From NCBI RefSeq assembly GCF_965363235.1, contig NC_134839.1, forward strand, positions 113,764,517 to 113,828,516: 64,000 nt of DNA, in the 5' to 3' direction. This document shows, one piece after another, positions 41,386-53,300 of this stretch. Source of the DNA: Mytilus galloprovincialis. Lineage: Eukaryota; Mollusca; Bivalvia; Mytilida; Mytilidae. The number at the start of each line of letters is the position of its first letter. Within the stretch, counting starts at the first letter, position 1. Under the pieces are notes generated by a model. That model ran no database searches and was not told where the DNA came from. It saw only the letters and a program-made list of their open reading frames with translations. The translations under genes and the position numbers were made by a program.

Positions 41386-44300
41386 CTGTAAATATAAAGC
41401 AGTATGTTTAATTTAAAAATGAGATTACCACATTCTAAGAACTTTAAAGTTGATTGTTAAAGTACTATAGTATTACTATAATTTTAAATGATTTGTATAT
41501 GGATGTCCCAATCTGGCATGTTGTTTATATAATTATTTTAGTATATCTCTAAACAATAAGACAAAATTGAAAATGTTTTTCCACCTCAGCTGCTGCTTGA
41601 TGGGAACAGACAAACCGAAGAGATATCAACAGATTGATCTCCCGAAACTTTGACCTACTGAGGCCACCAAACAGACCAAAGTACCTTGTTTTACTTCATG
41701 TGTGGGAGGAAAAATCACCCTTCTGAAGTACTGAAGTTTCCTGCACCCCAAGTGAGGAGCAACCTAGGATCTTCAGCACTACAGTCGTCAGATAATTGTA
41801 ATACCAACTTGTTTAATAAGGAGATTATCACAATAACTAGTTACATATTTAAGGAAAATAATCACAATACCTTGTTACCAATGTAAGGGAGATAATCATG
41901 ATTCCTATTAACCTATATAAGGGAGATAATCACAATACCTTAGACCTACTAACCTATATAAGATACCTTGTCTCCAATGTAAGGGAGATAATCATGATTC
42001 CTATTCACCTATGTAAGGGAGATAATCACAATATCTGTACATACTAACCTATATAAGGGAGATAATCACAATATCTGTACCTACAAACCTATGTAAGAGA
42101 GATAAATACAATACCTAGCTACATATTTAAGGAACATAATCACAATACCTTGTCACCAATGTTAGGGAGATAATCACAACATCTAGACCTACTAACCTAT
42201 GTAAGGGAGATAATCACTATCCACTTACCTATATAAGGGAGATAATTACAATACCTACTTACCTGTCTTTAAGTGATTTCTGTAGTTTTTTACATAAAGA
42301 CTGTGTGGCATCTGTAAATAACTGAACAACCACCAAGGATTCCACCTGTAAACAAGGGTTGGATGAATGTTTTAATCACAATATTTCATACTATATAATC
42401 TTGGTTGAAATAAATTAATGTTAAATAGGATGGAATATTATTTCTCTAAAAGTAATTTCATTTGAATTTGAGTTTGTGTTTGCTAGGAACTTAAGTTTAA
42501 CACAAAAGGACAAACACTTGGAAAGAATGATATGTCACCTATTAACTTCATTGGTAGAGGAAATAATTAAAATGCTTACAATTTTAAAACTTCAGTAATG
42601 GCTAATTCCACTTACTGATCTCAAATTAAGGCGATAACAAATTCCATCGATTTACCTTTTCCATTAAATACTCCACTGCAGAACTATCTATGATGCCATT
42701 TTTTGACACCACACAGAACCTCTCTAGGGTCTTGCACTTAGATAGAGAAGTACAGAATGTCTTGTCGATTGAAAGATAAGAATGCTCCAATCTGAAATAT
42801 AACAAGAGTGTTCCTTTTATAGTAATGAAAAGCGAAAGGTTGAATATTTTATATCTAAAATCTGTATCCCACTTATCGTTGCAACACATTATGTTTTTCT
42901 TTGAACTTTTAGAACTGTTGGTTTTTATATATGCTGTGTTTTGATTTTATGGTCATGTTCAACTGTTTTGATTGTTGCTGTTGTTATTGAAAGTCTAAAA
43001 TTCTGCCAAAAGTGCTTGTTTCCTTTTCTTGTTGTAATCATTATAGATTTGTAAATGTGTATGCATATTAGACATAACCCTATCAATCTTACCTAAAATC
43101 TTTTAAAGCTTCCATATATGGGAAGGCCTGACAGAGCTGATTTATGTAAATACAATGTGCCGTCAGTCCAAGATAAAACCCTATTGAACTTACCTAAAAT
43201 CTTTTAAAGCTTCCAAGTATGGGAAGGCCTGTCAGAGCTGATTTATGTGCATACAGTGTGCCGTCAGTCCAAGATAAAACCCTATTGAACTTACCTAAAA
43301 TCTTTTAAAGCTTCCATGTATGGGAAGGCCTGACAGAGCTGATTTATGAACATACAGTGTGCCGTCAGTCCAAGATAAAACCCTATTGAACTTACCTAAA
43401 ATCTTTTAAAGCTTCCATGTATGGGAAGGCCTGACAGAGCTGATTTATGAACATACAGTGTGCCGTCAGTCCAAGATAAAACCCTATTGAACTTACCTAA
43501 AATCTTTTAAAGCTTCCATGTATGGGAAGGCCTGACAGAGCTGATTTATGTACATACAAATAACAATGTGTCGTCAGTCCAAGATTAAGCCTAATTAATT
43601 GTTGTCGCTTTGACACATTCCCCATTTCCTTTCTCAATTTTATTATTAAACTTACCTAAAATCTTTTAAAGCTTCCATGTATGGGAAGGCCTGACAGAGC
43701 TGACTGATGTACATACAATGTGCCGTCAGTCCAAGATAAGCTAGATGGAGCTGCTGTAGATGTTTACATTCCTTTGCTATGACAACCAAACTCACACCTG
43801 ATATTGCACCTAAAAAGAACACAAATTATAACACTTATTCTAATATGACTTTTTTCAAATGCTTTGAGTTCATACACATGGTAAAATATGAATATATTGT
43901 TTGGGCTGTTCCGACCATACTCCAATGTCATATGCTTTTTTATGAATGAGCTACCCAACATCACTGAAAGATGAAGTAAGAATATGAGCCTTTACCAGGA
44001 AATGCACAATTGTAAAACCAAAAACACCACAATATGGAAAGATAAATAATTGATGATAAATGTGTTATAAGCCATTTTTTTTCACATACAAGTAAAATTA
44101 TCATTTAAGTTTATCCCAACATATCTTAAAACATTATTGTAAATAGTTTAAGCATGTCACTAGTTCAGTTTGCTCTGTTCTTTTACGTCAATGTAATTGT
44201 ATGTTTATTTTGGGAATGCTATCACTTGTGTTAAAATATTAAGCATAAAGGGCCAACCCATGGTAAAATCAGTATAAATTCAAGCCCCCATGAATTATTT

Positions 44301-47300
44301 CTTAAATGTAACCTATGAAATGTACAATACTCAAAGTAGAAATACATATAACTTATAATCCTTGTAAACTGGTCCCACTTGTTGTCCCAAAGAAGTTTGG
44401 TGTTGACATATTTTATTATATTTACCAGGTAGAGATTTATAAAATGTTCTATTAATGCTGGAGAAAGGAAGACAGCTGATAACAAAAAATCGAATTGAAG
44501 TGAAAAATCAAACATGCATCTATTTGTAATTTTCTGTTAAATTAACATGCAATGACAAGATATTATAATGCTATCAGTTATTTGAATGTATTACAAAGTA
44601 AATAGACTTACTATGAATCCCGGCCAACTGCAGAAATCTGAGATGTTTCCATCCTGATATACATAGGAGTGTATCTGCTGTCATGAAAGACTCAGAACTG
44701 AAATAAATATACATGTATTTAGAAAAACAAAGGATATGGGGTATCCATGCATAACTCAAAACCAGTACATGCACAGCAAAAACACACAAAAACCAAAGGA
44801 AGATTGATTTTATTGCTGTACATATTTATTTTTCGGTTACTGTGAATGTTTTCACTTTCTCTCCTTTTATTACTAGTATTCTATCCTTCTAATTGGAGAT
44901 ATAATATAGTAAATAATAGGATATGCATAACAGTAATAAGAAATAGTTTCTCAAAAACTTTAAGTTGTCAAGATCTTATTAAATCTTATTGTACATCCTG
45001 ATATAATGTGATATTCCAATTATTTGAATGCTTTCTTCCCAATCTATACTTATACTAGTTTAAATATTAATATGGTTGACACAATAACATGGTATAAACA
45101 TCTGTCTTTCACAAAAAAAAAAATAGTTTGCTGGCTTGCTGTCTCACTGTCAAATCCTATTCATTCAGGTTTTTCAGATAAATATAACTTGTAATTTTCA
45201 TTGAAGTAATTGATGTAAAAATTGAAAGTAGAAAAATCTAAGTTACAAACTTTCCACATTAAAAATAGAATGGGCGATCTGATTGGTCATTTAACAATTG
45301 AGAGGAAAACTGCCAAGATAATTACCAAGGTTTATATTCACTTGGAGCAGGCTTAGATTTGCCTGATTGTATCACAGTTTGTTTTAGTCCACCATTTATC
45401 AGCTCAAACTTTGTCACCTTGGGACAACCTTTAACAATTAGTCCTAAACCTTTGGTCCATTTCTCTTCTGAATCTGAATTACCACTACTGGAAGTACTGG
45501 CCTAAAATAAAATAACATAACTTTGAACAAGTTCTTTCAGTTTGAACTTCAGTTGATTTCAATGAAGTTTATCTTTATCAATAACATCATATATACTGCA
45601 TGTTATAAATTTTGTTAAATTGTAAGTAAAATGCAAGTCTTCCAAGGAAGATGTATGCATGTTGGCCTAATGTTCCCAAATATATGAAAGTATAAAGCTG
45701 TAAGCAGAAACAGAGAAGTACAGGTTTTGCTTTGAGAAACCCAAAAATGTTTTCAGATTAAATATAAAAATAGTAGTTACACATTTTCATGTCTAGTAAA
45801 TGAATCTGTACAAATTTGATTGAAATCTGTATGGCGATTTTCAAGGATAAAAATTCGCCGTTTCAGAATCTAATGCATCCTGGATAATATTTTCAAAAGT
45901 GTACACCAAAACGTCCTGATTGATTGAAACAATGAAAATTCAACCAATGACATAACGTTATTTTCATTTTGGGGTACGAACAATAAAATTACCCATAGTC
46001 CTTTAGATTCTGAGACGGCCAATTAACAAAGTATAAAACTAACAAGAGAAATGATCCTTAGTTTAAACATATTTATATTAATCCCTTTCCATCCTTAAGT
46101 CTTGTTCAAGGTTTGCTGTTAGGTAACACAAAAAAAAATCAAGAAGTAATATTGAAAAACCTCCAAATGATTGAAAAAAAAGTATGGGATTGTGTGATGA
46201 GATCTTTCGCTTCCATAAAACAACAAAATTAAAATACTGTCAAGTGACTTGTTTTGGCTGGTGTAGAATTTCAAGTTTCAAAAGGTAAAAAAGTACCGCT
46301 ATGCCAAATGTTTCAGCAGTTTTTATTTTTGCAAATATGGAAATGAGAAATAAATATGATTATGTATATTCAAATGATTTATTCATACTTGCAGATGTGC
46401 TCATTCATAACAAAATTATACCTACTGTAAAAGGTAACAACACAATCAACAAAGGTATTATAACAAGGGTTATAAAGATAATCACCCTTTTATGAATTGT
46501 TTACAAATGTACATGATTGTTTGATGGTGTACATGTTTAATGCCACTTTTAGATTTGTGCATATGATATGTCGGTTGCAAGTTTTTATTTGTGGAGGAAC
46601 CCAGAGTGCAGGGAGGGAATGACCAGTCGTTCTCTGGAAAATTATTAAGTAACACAACATTTACTTGTAAAACATTAGTTGATGCAGCTAGCCGTCTTTT
46701 CTTGCTACCATGAGGAGGACCCTCAGCTGGCCTCTTTTGTGCTCCACTCTCTTTATGATGTTCCACATGTAGACAGCATGGAGACAGGGATAGAGACACT
46801 AAACCTGTTTAAGAAGGCATTCAGTAAATCATGATTTGTTTTCTTTTCAGTTTTGAAACAACTTATTTTAACATGTAAATGTAATATGAATACAAATGTA
46901 CATGTATAATGAAATTATTGTATGTATTTAACTTTATACTCATACCAAGAAATGCTCACTTGTAATTGTTTTATCAGGATCAGTCAGCAAAGTTGTTAAT
47001 TATCATAAAAGTGTGACCAATTATTAGTTTTGACCTTCATGAACACCCATATAAAAATAAGGATACGTGGTATCATTGCCAACGAGACAAATCACCACCA
47101 GAGTCAAAATGATGTCAGCAACCATTGGTCACACCTCACAGCTTCAAAAATCAAAGAGCTGATAGCTCTGAGGTGGAAGAAGGTGAAGAAAAGGTAATTT
47201 GAATTACCATAAAAGCAGCCCCACTAACCCAGGCTGCTTAGTTCCATTTATTGTTTTTGAGATACAGAGGGACACATGAAACCCCCCTCCCCTCTTTTTT

Positions 47301-50300
47301 TTCTTCAAAAAAACTAAATATCACTTAAATAAAATTTTGAATCCCAACCAAAAAGTATACAGATCTTTACATTAATATAACAAAGAAGTGTGTAAAGTTT
47401 TAAGCAATAATCATAAATTGTTTTTGAGATACGGTGCCACATGTAAAAAAAACCCTCCCCCTTTTTTACAAAATACTAAACTGAAAAATAAAATTTTCCA
47501 TCCATAGTTTGTCTTTACTTGTTTAGTAAACAAATTAATAAATCAAATGTCCTGAAATATTTATGTGAATTATTATCTTCCATCCATAGTTTGTCTTTAC
47601 TTGTTTAGTAAACAAATTAATATCCATTTAATTTAGACCATTATTTACATTTTCACACAGGTAAACTGATTTGGCTATAAATAGATCTGTTTAGAATCTC
47701 TAATCTAAAATCGTAATTGTTATAATTTTATTTCTTTAAATAATCAAATTTAAATTGATGAAAATAATCATGATTGATAAAATAGTATTGCATAAAGTTT
47801 ACATTTTCGGAAGACTATTTATGTTTAGGTCATGGTTCTAGAGGCTTCTTCACATAATTGTAAACAAACCAATATGGCCGCCACACGTGATTACCTTTGC
47901 TCATGTGAAACAAATATTTCTGACAAAAGTCAGATTTCTCTTGTCAAAAGGGATTTATATTTATATTGCAATAAATTATTCAGAAGGAGGTACATTCAGT
48001 TTAGATTATATTTTCTATGAGCATTTAGAGTTTAATTAAAATTCTCCCAACAGCAACGTACTGCTCTTGTCAACTGAGTCTTGAATAATTTTATAAATAG
48101 ATTCAAACCATTTGAAGTAGAAGGGCATCTAATTCACATGACAAAGGAAAACAATGAATAAAGACATCAATTTAATAAGAAATAGATCCTTTCTATTTAT
48201 TAAAAACAAAATCTTCTTGTCTGCAAATTCGTAACTTCAAGGACGAACATGTAAACAGAGCGAGTTATCCCGATACCAAATTCACGCATGCGTAGTTCAA
48301 ATATCTACAGTAAAAACATCCGGTTACAAGTAAACAAACAACGTTCATGTAGATGAGATGAAATCTAATAATTTACATAAATAAAAGGGTACATATTTAC
48401 GACAGTGATTGTTTTTCAATCCTAATTTACAAATAACAAATAAATGATTCAGATGCTTAATCATGTGTAAAAATCTGTGTCAGGAATCAGAAGTTGTTAT
48501 GAAATTGTAATACACAGAAACGAATGCGGCATACGGAGAATTCAATGATTTTAAAGTCGGCACCATTGGCCTTCAGAAGACTTGAAGTCTTCTTCCACCA
48601 ATAAGCAATATGATTATTTATTATGACTATTTACCTTTTAGCTGTGACAAGCACCTGCAGATTTCTGAAGTGATATTATGACAATGTACATGTATACCAC
48701 TTAAGTTGATATGAGATAACTGATTACACGACCTTACAAGGGCACTGAATCCATTCACATCAAATTCCTGTAATGTAAAGTGATAATTAATATGCATGTG
48801 TAGCCACAGTTTAAAGTATTTATAGAACATCTAGGTCAGATAAATCCTGTTAGACAGACATGTACAGATTACAAGTATTCCTTCCATACACCAAATAAAG
48901 TTGACCTTTTGCTTATGGTTATTGAAAAACAGACCTTTATTTCAGTTAAAATTGAGAATGGAAATGGGGAATGTGTCAAAAAGACAACAACCCGATCATA
49001 GAGCAGGCAACAGCAGAAGGTCACCAACAGGTCTTCAATGCAGCGAGAAATTCCTGCACCCGGAGGCGTCCTTCAGCTGGCCCCTAAACAAATATATATA
49101 CTAGTTCAGTGATAATTAACGCCATACTAAACTGAGTAAACTCCAAATTGTACACAAGAAACTAAAATTAAAAATAATACAAGACTAACAAAGGCCAGAG
49201 GCTCCTGACTTGGGACGGGCGCAAAAATGGGGCGGGTTAAACATGTTTGTGAGATCTCAACCCTCCCCCTATACCTCTAACCAATGCACAGAAAAGTAAA
49301 CACAGTTAGACTATTATGATAGAGATTAAGAAAACTTAAAATACCTTATGAAAATACATTTATATCATTACAAGTATAGAAAATATTTTTCAGTAAACAA
49401 ACCAATAATCAGTACATGTATGTACTATATCTTCTTTACATCAAATTCATTCCCAATCCTATACCATATATATATATCATAAAGCATTAACTATAGTTTA
49501 ACTTATTTTCTAGGACTAAGGTAAATATATTATTTATTGATACCCAATTCAATTTCAGCTGTTTTAACAAATTCATTTAACGTGTAATGATGTTAAGGGG
49601 TCATCCGTAATTGTCAACCATCTTCCAAAGTGTACAAAACATACACTTTTTCAGACCCCCCACCCTCCCTCAGAAAGTGTACATCAACCATTTTCAGATT
49701 TCAAGACAAGAATCAATAATTCTTAATAAAAAGAAGATCCTGTCTATTAAAGTTTAGTTTAATATAGAAATTTGCATTATAAAGAAACTGAAACATATCT
49801 GACTGTTTTAGTTCATTTGATGAAAAAAAAGCGTACTGTAAAAATATTGATTTTTGAACCCCCTCCCCCCAAGTGTACGTTTTGTACACTTTGGAAAATG
49901 GTTGATAATTATGGATGACCCCTAAATAAGCTTATAAAAAATCTGAAGTTTGTTAAAAACTAACTTATTGTTCACCTAAGTGACCGTTACCCTTGCTTTC
50001 CTTAAAATAAGTATCCCACAAATAATAATGATTCAGTATGTGTTAGCACAGTGTTCTTGACAACATTCTTTCACAAACATTTAGATAGAGACAACATAAT
50101 ACACTTACCTCTCGTCCTAGTATTGTCCATTTGTTCATCAGTTTACTGCTCATTAAGTTTAGACTGTGTATATTTGGACAGGATGAGGCTATAGATGTTA
50201 ATGATATATTGACACCTTGGACATGTGTATTAGCTAAGTTCAGATACTGTAAGTGTGGCTTCACTTCTAAAACATCACAATCCTCAGTGAAGATCTTGTG

Positions 50301-53300
50301 CAGACAAATGTTTGACAGATCCAAGTTTTCCAGAGATCTGTGGGATTGCCAAAACGAGGAACAGAACTGAGACTGATTTTCAAAGTTTGCTGATGGATTT
50401 AAAATAGTTTTTAACTGAAGGTTTTTCAATTTGGCAATTGAAAATAAAGCACCATAGTAAAACATTCGAGCTGCAGCGTCAATTGCACAGTTTAATGAAA
50501 GATGTTGTAAATGTTTCAAGTTTTCCAGTTTGACTACATTTGGTTGAACCAGTAGCCTAGGAATTCTACCACCAATATTTGGCTGACCAAGAACGTGCAA
50601 CGATTCTAGTCTGTTACAATGTTCAAAAAAGGATGAAATTTTATGTATTATTTCTACCGATATTGCTACATCTGTTCTTGTTGATTCCTGTACTTCAAAG
50701 TGAATTGTAATGTGTTTCAGATTACCAATCGTCCTTTGAGCTTCCGTCACACTATTGACTTCTTCGTCAAATTCATGAATATTTTGTGTTGTGAATGAAA
50801 ATTTTTCTAGTTTTGGTAATGATCCAAGAATCTTACAAATTTTTTTGGATGTCAAATTAATTCCAACTAAATATAGCTCTGTCAATTGTCTGCATTTACT
50901 GGTAACCCATTCTATTGATCTGCTTTTGAACCAGTAACAATTGGCAAGATTTAGACATTCTACATGAGGATAACTATTTGCACCATAATCCAGAAGCATG
51001 TCATCTGTAATGTTGTAACATTCTTCAAATGTTGATGACCTAAAATAAAAACACAAATTTTCAGACTTTCAAATAATTGCGTCTTTGTTTAGCATTCCTA
51101 GACTGTTCAGTAATGAAGTACATGTTACTGTCCTTTCAAAAAGAGATAAATATATACATAGTTAGAAGAACTAAAATTTGTGTTTTAGGTTACCATTCTA
51201 ATATATTGTAGTGTCGATAGGTCAGACTTTTTTTATAGACACAATCCAGAAAATACCATGGTTTTTGTTAATGTATAATACCAAACTTACAATTTGAAAA
51301 CAATTTCGGTCACAATAAATATATATACATGTTTTTTATATGGATTGGTTTACCTGTTTGAATGGTTTTACACTAGTAATTTTTGGGGCCCTTTATAGCT
51401 TGCTCTTTGATGTGAGCCATGGCTCCATGTTGAAGACCCTACCTTGACCTATAAATTGTGACTTGGATAGAGATTTGTCTCATTGGCACTCATACCACAT
51501 CTTCCTACATGTACATGTATATCTATATAAATGGATCTTGATTTATTTGTTACAGAAATAATAGTGTTTCTGACAAAATGACCTAAAGGTATGTTAGGGT
51601 GAAGGATGAGCCATTATGCACACTCATAAACATGTTTAACCCTGCCATATTCTTTATGTGCTTTTCTTAACTCTTAAAGTCAGGAGACTATAATCATGAT
51701 AATGCAATGGTTGTCATCGGTAAATGACTGTTTTATTGGTGTTTCATTGTTTTGTTATAAAACAAGTCATTGGTTTTCTCAATTTGAGTTGTTTCTCACA
51801 ATTTTCGTTCACATCATACACAATATACAGTGTAATACAAGTAAAAGAATCATGCAATAAAAAAGGAACAAATGCATAATATTCATCATATGAGGATACC
51901 ATAAGAAAGGGAAAAGATCTAACACCATTTCCAGGGAAGCACGGCACACAAAAACTTGTAACCCTTGAAAATGTTGTCACAAACTCGCTATTTTCAAAAG
52001 TTGGCATGTAAAAAAGTATGTCTATTTTTGATTAATTTATATTTTTTTAAAATCTGGTTTAAAACAACAGTTGGTCAATTTTTTACCATTATTTGTCATG
52101 AAGGTACCCCCATTACAACCATCAGATAAGCACAAAGAAGTGAAATACATATATGCAGTGACGAAACTCGTCGAAATCTCCTTACACTCATAAATGATGA
52201 GTACATGATACAGACAGGGATCTCCATGGATGAAAACTGAACGATAAAGGAACTTTAACCATCATAAACCATGTCTACACCATACAGTGTAGCGTGATCC
52301 AAAGTGTTTCATCCCTCCATGTAAGGAATGGTGAATATGTTTATTTAAATTAAATTTATTTGAATTTTCATTATTGAAGTATCAATATTTTCATTAATTG
52401 CTGATTGTAACCATTCAAATGCCAAGCTTTTATGGTCCCCCCATAGTCGAGAATGACCAAAGGCTGTCCTGAAGGTCCCCATGTAGTTTTCTTGCTATTT
52501 TTGGTAATTGTTAAATATGGGTGTTAAAAATCATGTGGAGTTTATTTTTCACTGACACTGTCAAATTCAGAAGTCATGAACCCATTACTAGTATGACTGA
52601 TTTGCAGCAACAACAAATTGATTCGTACGGGTTATGTACAATGTAAAAGGTTGAAGAGATTTGTAAAGCAAACGTTGACAAATGAAAAGGTTTTTAAAGA
52701 CTTTATCTAACAAATTGATGCTATGCAACATGCATCTTTCGAGTCTAAATATAAACTGGAAACGCTGATGTACATGTATCAATATGATTCATCATTGTAA
52801 ACTACAAAATGAGTTCGGAATTACGATACAATATTTCTTCACAGTAAATATTTAAGTTTTTACTTCTTATAATAATTCTATATTATAGTTACAGCAGTAC
52901 TCGAGTTATTTGCGATGAAATGATATTAATGTTTTACGTCTTATTTTGTATTTCTTAAAAAAGGGGGATGCTGATTGCGTAATTCAAAATAAAAGCATGT
53001 GTTCGACTTGTTAAACTGTTTTCTTTGTAACTAGATTATTAATAAATTTAATTAATCTTAATTATCATAAGCATTTGCTGAAACTTAGATGATAGTTGAA
53101 TTATTCGATAAAAAAATCGTCTATCTCCAGATAGTATTTCTCTGTCTGGTTTGTTGATCTACCTGTACAAGCTCAAGTACAAGTGATTAGTGATCTTAAT
53201 CCGGATATCCCTCAGGCTTTATAATTAGAACTGTATTGGATTATGATAGAAAATAAGCCTAAGGGTTGTGTAATTACATGCATTTGATTATAATTGCTAA

